Origin: Pseudopedobacter sp038237895
Lineage (GTDB): Bacteria; Bacteroidota; Bacteroidia; Sphingobacteriales; Sphingobacteriaceae
NCBI GenBank assembly: GCA_038237895.1
Contig: JBBRYE010000001.1
Span: 1-64,000, forward strand
Length of the DNA stretch: 64,000 nucleotides
Direction: 5' to 3'
Shown here one piece after another: positions 36,025 to 44,570 of this stretch. Under the pieces are notes generated by a model, which did not search any database, was not told the origin of the DNA, and saw only the letters and a program-made list of their open reading frames with translations. A program made the position numbers and the translations under genes. The stretch's first letter is position 1. The number at the start of each line of letters is the position of its first letter.

Positions 36025-36155
36025 TAGTTTGTTAGGTCTTTAGTTTGTTAGATGGTTAGGATTAGTTTGTTAGTCGGTTCGTTTGTTATATGGTTAGTAC
36101 TAAAAGGATAGGTTGTGACCCTATATAATCCTAACAAACTAACCACCTAACACCG
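36025..36155. repeat. TAGTTTGTTAG repeat cluster and inverted repeat between hemE and hemJ
   Basis: TTAGTTTGTTAG occurs three times between 36025 and 36074 in slightly varied form, and the complementary CTAACAAACTAACCACCTAAC lies at about 36130-36150. The region can form alternative hairpins. It has no coding sense and resembles G/T-rich stretches near 6408. Confidence 0.65.
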
Positions 36156-36161
36156 AGCTGA

Positions 36162-37187
36162 CTAATACCTAAATTCTTTAACCACATCTATTGCATATTT
36201 AACATTATCAAAAGGGATATCTGGCATAATACCATGGCCTAAATTAAATATAAATCCTTCTTCCCCACGCATACGCTCAAAAAGTTTGTGGATTGTTTTT
36301 TTGATAACCGATTTATCAGCGTATAAAATATGTGGGTCTAAATTCCCTTGAACTGCCATTCCTTTTGGTAATATTTGTTTGATGTTTTTTAAATCAGCAT
36401 TCCAATCAATAGAAACTACATCAGGTTTTGCTTCTGCCATTAGTGGTGCAAAAACAGAACTTCCTTTACAAAAAGAGATAACCGGAATATCTTTTCTATT
36501 TAGCTTAGAGATAATCTCTTTATTATAATTATGAGAGAATTCGGTGTAGTCATCCCAACTTAAAGCTAAAGCCCAACTATCAAAAAGCTGAACAGCGTTT
36601 ACACCAGCCGCTATTTGTAAATTCAAATAATCTATAGTTACTGATGCAATCTTAGCTAATAATTTATGTGCTAATTCTGGTTGGTTATGGATAAAAAGTT
36701 TTGTCAGTTTAAAATCTTTAGAAGAACCGCCTTCTATTAAATAACTCATTACTGTAAAAGGCGCACCTGCAAAACCAATTAATGGAATAGAACCATTTAA
36801 TCTTTGTTGGATAACTTTTATAGCATCGGCAACATATTGCAGTTTATCGCCTACCTCGGTTTGTAAATTCTCAATGTCTTGAGCAGTTCTTACTGGGTTA
36901 GAAAACTTTGGACCTACTCCTTGGATAAAATCTAAGTCGCCACCCATAGCTTCTCCAGTTACCAAAATATCGCAAAAAAGGATAGCGGCATCAATCCCTA
37001 GTAAATCAACAGGCAACATGGTAACATCGGCAGCAATTTCTGGAGTTTTACACATCTCCAAAAAGGAATATTTGTTTTTTATCTCCCAATATTGGGGCAT
37101 AAAACGACCTGCTTGTCTCATCATCCACACAGGAGGGCGTTCTGTTTTTTGTGAAAATGCTGCTTTTAAAAATAAGGAATCCATCAT
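36162..37187 (-). CDS. hemE: Uroporphyrinogen decarboxylase
   Basis: The 341-residue TIM-barrel enzyme decarboxylates uroporphyrinogen III to coproporphyrinogen III. Landmarks are PPVWMMRQAGRFMPQYW (about 18-34, with the substrate-binding Arg residues), FCDILV and the C-terminal FNLGHGIMPDIP. The start overlaps the previous gene's stop as ATGATGA; either of the first two ATGs is possible. Length is normal. Confidence 0.97.
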   Translation of the reverse strand: MMDSLFLKAAFSQKTERPPVWMMRQAGRFMPQYWEIKNKYSFLEMCKTPEIAADVTMLPVDLLGIDAAILFCDILVTGEAMGGDLDFIQGVGPKFSNPVRTAQDIENLQTEVGDKLQYVADAIKVIQQRLNGSIPLIGFAGAPFTVMSYLIEGGSSKDFKLTKLFIHNQPELAHKLLAKIASVTIDYLNLQIAAGVNAVQLFDSWALALSWDDYTEFSHNYNKEIISKLNRKDIPVISFCKGSSVFAPLMAEAKPDVVSIDWNADLKNIKQILPKGMAVQGNLDPHILYADKSVIKKTIHKLFERMRGEEGFIFNLGHGIMPDIPFDNVKYAIDVVKEFRY

Positions 37188-37699
37188 TTAATATTGCGTA
37201 ATTCTTTTTCTATGTTACTTAAAATGCTTTTATATTTTGCAGTTAGTGGAAGTTTCTCTGCCTGATTTATCCAAACCATTCCCTTTTCTTTATCATAATT
37301 TCTTAGGCTGATATTTGCTAAATGCATCAATACTACTCCTAAATCATTTGCTCTTAAACCACCAATAGCCGCTTGCCCCAAATTTAGCTCGGCATTTTCA
37401 TAATCTAGTCGGTTTATTGCAATACTTCCCAAAAGGAAATAGTAATAAGGTTTTTTTCTTTTATTAAGGAGTTTAGGATTTTTTATGGAAGATAAAAGCG
37501 TTAGAGACTTCTCGTAGTTTTTGAGCTTGAATTGTTTCGCTGCTAAAACCAGCGGACCTTCCTTATAATATCCCCAAATTACCACGCCTACAAACATTAC
37601 GCTTAAAGCTGAAATCTCGTAAACTTTAAAAAAAGCAGCCAATCCCGCTACCAAAAGCAGCGCAACACAGACTAGGATTCTAGCTTGATTTGTAAACAT
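37184..37699 (-). CDS. Small membrane protein with TPR-like region
   Basis: I do not recognise a named family. The 171-residue protein has two N-terminal membrane helices (about 7-24 and 28-46) and a soluble helical region. In that region, YYYFLLGSIAINRLDYENAELNLGQAA and the next helices look like tetratricopeptide repeats, usually used for protein contacts. It overlaps hemE by four bases (ATGA), so it is coupled to haem synthesis and could help organise the membrane side of the pathway; this is inference from position. Confidence 0.7.
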   Translation of the reverse strand: MFTNQARILVCVALLLVAGLAAFFKVYEISALSVMFVGVVIWGYYKEGPLVLAAKQFKLKNYEKSLTLLSSIKNPKLLNKRKKPYYYFLLGSIAINRLDYENAELNLGQAAIGGLRANDLGVVLMHLANISLRNYDKEKGMVWINQAEKLPLTAKYKSILSNIEKELRNIK

Positions 37700-37742
37700 T
37701 AAATTTAAGGGTTAGAAAAGTTTTTTAATACCGTTGATTTTT

Positions 37743-37832
37743 GCGTTAACGATTGAAGCGGCATCCTTTTTTTCTTTTTCTGAAAAAAAGATACATCCGC
37801 CAGCTGGCGGAGTGTTAAAACGCCCAAATAAA
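37743..37832. repeat. Dispersed palindromic element, copy 2
   Basis: Left end GCGTTAACGATTGAAGCGGC, right end CGCCCAAATAAA (37821-37832), with TCCGCCAGCTGGCGGA (37796-37811) between them. It combines the dispersed element with the same palindrome core found in the rpsB-tsf gap. It lies between the response regulator and the TPR-like gene. Confidence 0.75.
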
Positions 37833-37893
37833 TATTTCACTATCAAACCCTATTATTAAAAAACCTCTAATCCTAAATTTTAAAAATCTTTAA

Positions 37894-38598
37894 TTAATGG
37901 CCGTCAGTAAATTTGTAACCTACACCACGTATAGAGTGAAAATAAATTGGATTTTTTTGGTCTGGTTCAAAATATTTTCTAAACGTTAAGATAAAATTAT
38001 CAATCGTTCTTGTTGATGGATAAACATCATAATTCCAAACTGTTTCTAAAATTTGCTCACGAGATACAGCTTCATTTTTACGCTCTATTAAAAGCTTTAG
38101 AAGCATGGTTTCTTTTTTGGTTAAAGCGGTTACGGTGCCATCATCATTTTTAAGCTCGAAAGAATTGAAATAGATGGTTTTATCACCAATTTTATAAGAA
38201 TTGATTTCTTTTAAGTCATCGCCCTTCATGCTTCTTTTAATCAGATTGTTAACTCTTAAAATTAGCTCCTCTAGGTTAAAAGGTTTTGTTAAATAATCAT
38301 CAGCTCCTTTTTTAAGACCTGTAATTCTGTCTTCTGATGTATTTTTGGCAGTTAAAAACATGATAGGAACTTCGCTGTTTTCTAAACGGATAGTTTCTGC
38401 TACTTGGAAACCATCAATTTCAGGCACCATCACATCTAAAATGATCAAGTTAAATTTCTCCTCTTTATATACTTTAAGGGCTTTTTTACCGTCAGTTACG
38501 GCTCTTACAAAAAAGCCTTCCATTTCTAAGTTTAATTTAATGGCTTCAAGAAGATGCTCTTCATCTTCCATCAATAAAATTCTTTGCTTTACGGACAT
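37894..38598 (-). CDS. OmpR-family response regulator
   Basis: The 234-residue protein has a receiver domain (about 5-120, acidic pocket EDE 11-13, phospho-acceptor Asp55 in LIILDVMVPE, Lys in LTKPF) and a C-terminal winged-helix DNA-binding domain (about 135-232, ending IRGVGYKF). It would be phosphorylated by the histidine kinase encoded 12 bases upstream. Targets are unknown; its place between hemL and hemE raises the chance of a link to haem or redox status, but the pair may simply be hitch-hiking. Confidence 0.95.
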   Translation of the reverse strand: MSVKQRILLMEDEEHLLEAIKLNLEMEGFFVRAVTDGKKALKVYKEEKFNLIILDVMVPEIDGFQVAETIRLENSEVPIMFLTAKNTSEDRITGLKKGADDYLTKPFNLEELILRVNNLIKRSMKGDDLKEINSYKIGDKTIYFNSFELKNDDGTVTALTKKETMLLKLLIERKNEAVSREQILETVWNYDVYPSTRTIDNFILTFRKYFEPDQKNPIYFHSIRGVGYKFTDGH

Positions 38599-38610
38599 AT
38601 TATTTTTTCT

Positions 38611-39480
38611 TTAATTAAAAGAAACTTCAAAAATCGTTCCTCTTGGTTGGTTATTCTTAACTTTTATTTGTGCTTGATGATGATCAAGCACTTGTTTTAC
38701 AATGAATAAACCCAAACCAGTGCCTTTAGTTTTACGGGTATCTTCACTACCTACTCTATAAAATTTATTAAAAATCTTAGGTTTTTCTTCATCAGATATA
38801 CCAATGCCTAAATCTGCAACTTTAAAACAAACTTTTCCATTATCTTTTGTATGCAAATCTATATGAACAGGTACACATTCTGGAGAATACTTAACAGCGT
38901 TTTCTATCAAATTACTAATTACCGATGACATTGCAAATTGATCTCCAGAGATATAAACATCCGGATCAATTGAAGTAATAATTGCTTCTTTACTGCACAC
39001 ATGAATTTGTAAACGTGAAACAATCTGTTCTACTAAATCTGATAAATTCATTTTCGATTTTGGGAAAGAATAAGATTTATTTTCGATTTTAGTTGCTAAC
39101 AACATATTCTCAACCAAATCATTCAATCTTTCTATATCCAATAAAGATTTGGCAATAAAATTCTTTTGTTGTTCTTTATCTAAATCTCTTTTATGGATTG
39201 TTTGAAGGTATAATTTTATGGATGCCAAAGGCGATTTTAGCTCGTGAGTAACAGAAAGTAAAAAATTTTTTTGTTGGTCGCTGATTTTTTTTTCCCTATT
39301 AATGGCTCTATGTAATTTATAAATCCCAAAACTCATCAATGAAATAAAAACAAAGCCTTCCCCTATCACCATGCTTTTTCTTTCGGGATTTAATTCTACT
39401 AAGAGTGTAGCCCACCAAAAAAGTTGGGCAAAAACGTAGCAAACTAATGCATAAAATATGGTAATGGGTTTAAATGACAT
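38611..39480 (-). CDS. Sensor histidine kinase
   Basis: The 289-residue kinase has two N-terminal membrane helices (about 7-28 and 38-56) joined by a loop of only about ten residues, so there is no periplasmic sensing domain. The HisKA helix follows with phospho-acceptor His79 (SVTHELKSPLASI), then the ATPase domain with NLIENAVKYS, DLGIGISDEE and GTGLGLFIVKQ. It probably senses through the membrane or a partner. It starts two bases after the hemL stop and is followed by its regulator. Confidence 0.94.
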   Translation of the reverse strand: MSFKPITIFYALVCYVFAQLFWWATLLVELNPERKSMVIGEGFVFISLMSFGIYKLHRAINREKKISDQQKNFLLSVTHELKSPLASIKLYLQTIHKRDLDKEQQKNFIAKSLLDIERLNDLVENMLLATKIENKSYSFPKSKMNLSDLVEQIVSRLQIHVCSKEAIITSIDPDVYISGDQFAMSSVISNLIENAVKYSPECVPVHIDLHTKDNGKVCFKVADLGIGISDEEKPKIFNKFYRVGSEDTRKTKGTGLGLFIVKQVLDHHQAQIKVKNNQPRGTIFEVSFN

Positions 39481-39482
39481 TT

Positions 39483-40853
39483 TTATTTATTTCTAAAAAC
39501 AATATCTAGGCACTCAAATATAGCTCTTTTTGCTTTCTCTAAATCTAGTTTTGAATGTGCAGCAGAAACAAAACCTACTTCGTAGCCAGATGGTCCTAAA
39601 TAAATTCCTCTGTTTAATAATTCACGATGCATCATCTTAAATTTTTCCATACTTTTTGGATCAATGGCTTCAGAAGTTTGCACTTTCTCTAAATCTGTAA
39701 AAGCAAACCAAAAGATAGAACCAATTTGGAAAACCTTAAATTTATAGCTTTTAGAACTCGCATAACGCTGAATGGCATTTGTAAAATCCTCAGTTTTGGT
39801 ATTTAATTCTTTATAAAAACCAGATTTTGCCAATTCTGTCAATTGTGCAATACCTCCGGCCATAGCTACTGGGTTTCCAGATAATGTTCCTGCCTGGTAA
39901 ACTCCACCTTCTGGCGAAATGTTTGACATAATACCCGCTGAAGCACCATAAGCACCAACAGGCAGCCCGCCACCAATAATTTTACCATAAGTGATGATAT
40001 CTGGTTTGATATCATAATAACCCGCTGCTCCATCAAAGCCAACTCTAAAGCCTGAAATTACTTCATCAAAAATTAACAATGCACAGTTTTCATCACATAT
40101 TTCTCTCAAGTATTGTAAGAAATCTTTATCCTGTAAAAGCAGTCCGTTATTTGCAGGAACGGGCTCTATTATTACACAAGCAATTTGTTCTTTAAACTGT
40201 TCAAATGCAGCTTTAACAGCATCTTTATCATTTAATGAAATTACAATGGTTTCATCGGCGTAAGCTTTAGGAATACCTGCAGATGATGTTTCTCCAAATG
40301 TTACCAAACCCGAACCTGCTTTAACCAAAAGCGCATCAGTATGACCATGATAACAACCCTCAAACTTGATGATTTTATCTCTTTTTGTAACGCCACGAGC
40401 TAAACGTATTGCCGACATAACGGCTTCTGTACCAGAACTTGTAAAACGAATTTTCTCTATGTATTTATTATTCTTAACAATAAGTTCTGCTAATTCACTT
40501 TCTAAAGCAGTTGGTGCGCCAAAAGTGAGCCCATTTTGCATTACTTCAATTATCTTTTCTTTAATTTTAGGATGATTATGTCCTAAAATTAGTGGCCCCC
40601 AAGAGCAGCAAAAGTCTATAAATTCGTTTCCATCTGCATCCCATAAACGGCAACCATCACCTTTTTCTATAAAAAGCGGAGTTCCATAAACAGACTTAAA
40701 TGCCCTTACGGGGGAGTTTACTCCGCCAGGAAAATATTGCTTCGCTTTTTCATAAAGTTCAGCAGATTTATCTCTTACAATATCGGGCTTATCGCCGTAA
40801 AGTAATTGATTTTCTTCTTTAGTATTGAATATGTTTTTTATAGAATCGAACAT
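39483..40853 (-). CDS. hemL: Glutamate-1-semialdehyde 2,1-aminomutase
   Basis: The 456-residue PLP enzyme makes 5-aminolevulinate from glutamate-1-semialdehyde in the C5 pathway. Motifs are YFPGGVNSPVRAFKSV, RFTSSGTEAVMSAIRLARG, FEGCYHGHTDALL, LIFDEVISGFRVG and YGKIIGGGLPVGAYG, with the PLP lysine in YGK. It is about 25 residues longer than most at the N-terminus (MFDSIKNIFNTKEENQLLYG); a downstream start is possible but no later ATG precedes the core. It lies in the haem cluster, as expected. No hemA is present in this window. Confidence 0.96.
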   Translation of the reverse strand: MFDSIKNIFNTKEENQLLYGDKPDIVRDKSAELYEKAKQYFPGGVNSPVRAFKSVYGTPLFIEKGDGCRLWDADGNEFIDFCCSWGPLILGHNHPKIKEKIIEVMQNGLTFGAPTALESELAELIVKNNKYIEKIRFTSSGTEAVMSAIRLARGVTKRDKIIKFEGCYHGHTDALLVKAGSGLVTFGETSSAGIPKAYADETIVISLNDKDAVKAAFEQFKEQIACVIIEPVPANNGLLLQDKDFLQYLREICDENCALLIFDEVISGFRVGFDGAAGYYDIKPDIITYGKIIGGGLPVGAYGASAGIMSNISPEGGVYQAGTLSGNPVAMAGGIAQLTELAKSGFYKELNTKTEDFTNAIQRYASSKSYKFKVFQIGSIFWFAFTDLEKVQTSEAIDPKSMEKFKMMHRELLNRGIYLGPSGYEVGFVSAAHSKLDLEKAKRAIFECLDIVFRNK

Positions 40854-40871
40854 GTTTTTAAGATTGAGGCC

Positions 40872-41306
40872 TTAATCTTTTATTATTTTTAAATCGGCAG
40901 TATTTAAGATATTTTTAAAATTTATGTTTTGCAGACCGTTATAGAGAACCTTGTCTCCTGTCCATAAGTTTGCTTTTAGATGGATTGATAAGGCAATAAA
41001 ATCTATGTCAAATGGGTCTATATTATTGACTAAATTTTCAGCTAATTCCCATGTTTCTTTTGGAATTAATTCTTCATTGATAAATGTGATTTTAGAAATT
41101 ATTCTTATATATGATTCGAGAAGATTACCCTCAGACAATTTTGATATTTTTATCAACTTCCCCCAATGTCTTGTAATTTCAATTTTCATGTATCCAGTAC
41201 TGAAAAATTCAAACTGGTTATTTGAGTCGAAGAAAATCTCACCAATAGTATTTTGAGAATTAATAAGTAGGCTAAAAACTATATTAGTATCTACTACAAT
41301 TTTCAT
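40872..41306 (-). CDS. PIN-domain toxin of a toxin-antitoxin pair
   Basis: The 144-residue protein has the PIN nuclease fold: VVDTNIVFSLL (Asp6), an acidic residue near 45, and DPFDIDFIALSIHLKANLWTGDKVL, with Asp residues at about 96, 98 and 115 forming the metal site. PIN toxins cleave RNA. It overlaps the upstream antitoxin-like gene by four bases (ATGA), the usual antitoxin-first order. It is inserted between hemB and hemL with the same orientation. All acidic residues are present, so it looks functional. Confidence 0.85.
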   Translation of the reverse strand: MKIVVDTNIVFSLLINSQNTIGEIFFDSNNQFEFFSTGYMKIEITRHWGKLIKISKLSEGNLLESYIRIISKITFINEELIPKETWELAENLVNNIDPFDIDFIALSIHLKANLWTGDKVLYNGLQNINFKNILNTADLKIIKD

Positions 41307-41506
41307 TTATTAAATCGATGTTTATTATCTGCCCACCAACTTGATTTTGCCTCCTTAGCCAAGGCATCCACATCCTCCTGAGTTGCTTTAGATTTAGATG
41401 TTGCCTCTCTGTAGCTCAAATAGTTTATAAATTCTTGTAGTCCTTCAACATCATCTTCCGCAGGAATACGAATAATTATCTCATCTTTAGTTCTTTCAAT
41501 TACCAT
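41303..41506 (-). CDS. Antitoxin-like protein paired with the PIN toxin
   Basis: The 67-residue protein has an N-terminal beta strand (ERTKDEIIIRIPAED) and a helical, charged C-terminus with KEAKSSWWADNKHRF, a pattern common in antitoxins whose tail wraps the PIN active site. I do not place it in a named antitoxin family. The four-base overlap with the PIN gene supports the role. Such proteins often repress their own promoter; no operator was recognised. Confidence 0.75.
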   Translation of the reverse strand: MVIERTKDEIIIRIPAEDDVEGLQEFINYLSYREATSKSKATQEDVDALAKEAKSSWWADNKHRFNK

Positions 41507-41544
41507 CTCCTTTATTTTTAATACTAATTTAGCAAATTAAGGAT

Positions 41545-42513
41545 TCATATCCATTTATTTTCTAGCACTTCTTTGGCGTGATAAGTTAAAATCACATCAG
41601 CACCGGCTCTTTTAATGCACATCAGTTTTTCTGCAATTGCTCTTTGATCTAGCCAACCTCTTTCTATTGCTGCTTTAACCATGGCATATTCGCCGCTTAC
41701 ATTATAGGCCGCAATTGGTAAATCGAAATTATCTTTTAATAATTTGATGATATCTAAATAAGTTGTGGCTGGTTTTACCATCAAAAAATCTGCTCCTTCT
41801 TGTGTATCCAAAGTTGCTTCAATTAAAGCTTCTCTTTGGTTTGCGGGATTCATTTGATAGGATTTTTTATCGCCAAATTTTGGAGCCGAGTTTAGCGCAT
41901 CTCTAAACGGGCCGTAAAATGCACTCGCATATTTAGCAGTATAAGACATGATAGAAACATTGGTAAAACCATTTTCATCCAAAGCTTCACGGATGTAACG
42001 CACCCTGCCATCCATCATATCTGAAGGAGCAATAATATCTGCACCTGCTTTTGCTTGTGCAACAGACATATCGGCTAAGATTTTTAAAGTTTTATCGTTA
42101 ACAATTTCTCCGTTTTCTACCAAACCATCATGCCCATCAGAACTGTATGGATCCATTGCAACATCAGTTACCACGCAAGCTTCTGGGAAATTTGCTTTTA
42201 CTTCTTTAATTGCCCTTAGGTATAATCCATTTTCATTTATGCTTTCTGAAGCGGTTTTGTCCTTTAAACTTTCTTCTAAATTTGGAAATAAATCGAAAGA
42301 TTTTAATCCCAATTTAAGACAACTTTCTACCTCACGTAATAAATTATCAATAGAATATCTATAAATGCCAGGCATAGAAGACACTTCCGTTTTCAGATTT
42401 TTTCCATCGATAATGAACAATGGGAAAATAAAATCTGAAGCGTGAAGATGGGTTTCTTGAACCATATCTCTAATTACTTGTGATTTCCTATTTCTTCTTG
42501 GTCTTTGTAACAT
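41545..42513 (-). CDS. hemB: Porphobilinogen synthase (delta-aminolevulinate dehydratase)
   Basis: The 322-residue TIM-barrel enzyme joins two 5-aminolevulinate molecules. Catalytic lysines are in SIMSYTAKYASAFYGPFRDA (core TAKYAS) and FLMVKPA. The metal loop reads DVAMDPYSSDGHDG: the three Cys of the zinc enzymes are replaced by Ala and Asp, which points to the magnesium-type, zinc-independent class. It lies downstream of hemCD. Length is normal. Confidence 0.97.
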   Translation of the reverse strand: MLQRPRRNRKSQVIRDMVQETHLHASDFIFPLFIIDGKNLKTEVSSMPGIYRYSIDNLLREVESCLKLGLKSFDLFPNLEESLKDKTASESINENGLYLRAIKEVKANFPEACVVTDVAMDPYSSDGHDGLVENGEIVNDKTLKILADMSVAQAKAGADIIAPSDMMDGRVRYIREALDENGFTNVSIMSYTAKYASAFYGPFRDALNSAPKFGDKKSYQMNPANQREALIEATLDTQEGADFLMVKPATTYLDIIKLLKDNFDLPIAAYNVSGEYAMVKAAIERGWLDQRAIAEKLMCIKRAGADVILTYHAKEVLENKWI

Positions 42514-42565
42514 TTTGTTTTTTTGTCTTCTTGATTGCAGTGTTTGCTAATTATTTAATTCCATA

Positions 42566-42634
42566 GTTCGTGTCCTCACGAAACATATCTTTAACATTTT
42601 AATTAAATATTTCGGTTCGTGAGGACACGAACCG
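42566..42634. repeat. Pair of inverted GTTCGTGNNNNCACGAAC repeats between hemB and hemCD
   Basis: GTTCGTGTCCTCACGAA (42566-42582) is the exact complement of TTCGTGAGGACACGAAC (42616-42632). Each arm is itself a near-palindrome, so the pair can form one long or two short hairpins. A related unit, GGTCTGTGAGGACACAGACC, lies at 53610-53629. Confidence 0.8.
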
Positions 42635-42691
42635 AGGTACAGAACATTTACTACTGCTTATGTCTTTGCTCTTGATTCTTTGTTCTTGATT

Positions 42692-44284
42692 TTACAAAAC
42701 GTCTATTCCAAAAACTACTTCCGCCAAACCAATCTCATCCGGCGAAGCAGCTAAAATATATTTAACGCCCATTTCATCAAACTTTTGGCCAGTAGATTTC
42801 CCAATTGAAACTACTTGTTGTCCGGGTTCTAAAAGATTTTCTTCAAAATAAGCCTCCACGTTAGATGGACTTGTAAACACCAAGACGTCGGCAAAAGTTT
42901 GTTCTACCTCTTCCTCTAAAATGGTTTCATAAATTATTAATTCTATAATTTTTGTATCTGCTGATAATTCTTTTTGGATACTTTTTAAAGAATCTTTAGC
43001 TAGCGGAAAAAGGATGGTTTGTCCGTTTGCTATTTCTGCAAATTCTTTTGCAATGTCTGCTGTATCGCTATTTTCGCCAACAAAAGAAACCTGTTTACCC
43101 AAATTTTTCAGGGATTCTTCCGATCCTCTACCAACTACACCAAATTTTACATCTTTGGGCAAAAGAGGTTCTAGCTTAAAAAAATATTCTATACCATTTT
43201 TACTACTAAAGAAAATCCAATCAACTTGTTTTAAGATATATGAATCTAATTTGTGGATAGTTGGCACTGTTCTAATTAAAGATCTGTCTTCAATTTTTAT
43301 TTGATGTTTTTCTAAAGCTTTTCTAAAATAACTATACTCACTAAGTTCCCTAGAAATGAAAACCGATTTTGGTATTTTTCTATTTGCGATATCAAACTTT
43401 GCTAAGATTTTTTCAGCCAAACCCTCCGTGGTATTTGAGGTGTAATATAACCTATCCGGAAATCCATCATGATCTAAAGATTTGGTTGTCCAGGTATGGA
43501 AAATACCTTCATCATCTTTTTCACAATAGCAACCTAAAGGCATGTGGCAACCACCATCAAAAAGATTTAAAACTTTACGTTCCACACCAATTTGCTCGGC
43601 AACTTCTTTATTATTTATATGTTGAAGAATTTCAAATAAATCTTTATCGTTTTCTCGGATTTGGATAGCTAAAACGCCTTGTGCTGGTGAGGGAACCATT
43701 TCTGCAGTGGGTTCAATCTCTTCGACGTAAAATTCTGACAAATCTATATTTAACCTGGAAACACCAGCTTTTGCCATAATGATGGCATCATATTTTTCAT
43801 CTCGGAGTTTTTGGATGCGAGTAGGAACGTTGCCACGCAAATTTTCAAACTCTAAATCAGGGCGAATGGCATGTAATTGTGACTGCCTTCTGTTAGATGA
43901 TGTACCAACAGTACCATTATGTTTTACAGAAAGTTTTTTTGTAGCATCTACACAATCTTTTAAAATTATAATGATTTCTGAAGGGTCTTCTCGATCAGAT
44001 ACTGCGGCAATAATTAACCCTTCTGGATTTTTTGTGGGCAAATCTTTATGAGAATGTACAGCCAAATCTATACTGCCATCTAGTAATTGCTCTTCTAATT
44101 CTTTAGTAAAAAAACCTTTTCCCTCTAATTTGTCTAAACGAAGATTTAAAATGTTATCTCCTTGGGTTTTAATAATTTTTAGCTCGGTATTGACCTTAAT
44201 TTTTGCCAATTCTGCCTTTACAAAGTTTGCTTGCCACAATGCTAAATCACTCCCTCGGGTACCAATGGTAATTGTTCTGTCCAA
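42692..44284 (-). CDS. hemCD: Fused hydroxymethylbilane synthase and uroporphyrinogen-III synthase (HemC-HemD)
   Basis: The 530-residue protein carries two consecutive haem enzymes. Residues 1-300 are hydroxymethylbilane synthase, with the N-terminal TIGTRGSDLALWQA, AVHSHKDLPT and the dipyrromethane-cofactor Cys246 in DGGCHMPLG. From about 305 to 530 is uroporphyrinogen-III synthase, with IFFSSKNGIEYFF and VFTSPSNVEAYF. Direct transfer of the unstable hydroxymethylbilane between fused domains is plausible. The start is TTG at 44284; no upstream ATG is in frame and the N-terminus matches the family. It is the first of the haem genes seen on this strand. Confidence 0.95.
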   Translation of the reverse strand: MDRTITIGTRGSDLALWQANFVKAELAKIKVNTELKIIKTQGDNILNLRLDKLEGKGFFTKELEEQLLDGSIDLAVHSHKDLPTKNPEGLIIAAVSDREDPSEIIIILKDCVDATKKLSVKHNGTVGTSSNRRQSQLHAIRPDLEFENLRGNVPTRIQKLRDEKYDAIIMAKAGVSRLNIDLSEFYVEEIEPTAEMVPSPAQGVLAIQIRENDKDLFEILQHINNKEVAEQIGVERKVLNLFDGGCHMPLGCYCEKDDEGIFHTWTTKSLDHDGFPDRLYYTSNTTEGLAEKILAKFDIANRKIPKSVFISRELSEYSYFRKALEKHQIKIEDRSLIRTVPTIHKLDSYILKQVDWIFFSSKNGIEYFFKLEPLLPKDVKFGVVGRGSEESLKNLGKQVSFVGENSDTADIAKEFAEIANGQTILFPLAKDSLKSIQKELSADTKIIELIIYETILEEEVEQTFADVLVFTSPSNVEAYFEENLLEPGQQVVSIGKSTGQKFDEMGVKYILAASPDEIGLAEVVFGIDVL

Positions 44285-44303
44285 TTTTATTTGATTTATT
44301 GCA

Positions 44304-44311
44304 CAAAAATA
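44304..44311 (-). promoter_or_regulatory. Putative -7 box of the haem cluster promoter
   Basis: On the minus strand TATTTTTG (complement of 44304-44311) matches TAnnTTTG, 19 bases ahead of the hemCD TTG start. No good TTTG lies at the -33 position, so the call is tentative. Confidence 0.35.
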
Positions 44312-44447
44312 AAATTAAAGAAATGGTTTAGGGTGTTTAGCTGGTTTTAATTGTATCTATTGACAATGTTATGAAGAAGAAGAGTTTGTGGGATATTAAA
44401 AGTACTCCTTATTGTTGTGTTTAACCTATAAAATGAAAACCTAATAA

Positions 44448-44569
44448 CGTCATGTCTCCTTTCGTTGACATGACGGTTTTTTTGCGTTAGGGATAGAAAC
44501 GGCAGCTTTTTGCCCGCCTTCTGGCGGACAAAAACTATAGTGGATAGCCCGTTAAAACGCCCAAATAAA
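44448..44569. repeat. Hairpin plus dispersed palindromic element, copy 3
   Basis: CGTCATGTC (44448-44456) pairs with GACATGACG (44467-44475). Next comes the element GCGTTAGGG...CGCCCAAATAAA (44484-44569) with a central CCGCCTTCTGGCGG hairpin. It ends two bases from the CsbD-like gene stop. The order hairpin-element is the mirror image of that in the nuoF-nuoG gap. Confidence 0.75.
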
Positions 44570-44570
44570 A

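Noticed and set aside
44448..44475. GTCATGTC/GACATGAC hairpin followed by seven T, considered a terminator
   Set aside because: The T-run is on the plus strand, where no gene precedes it; a related hairpin in the nuoF-nuoG gap supports a repeat origin.
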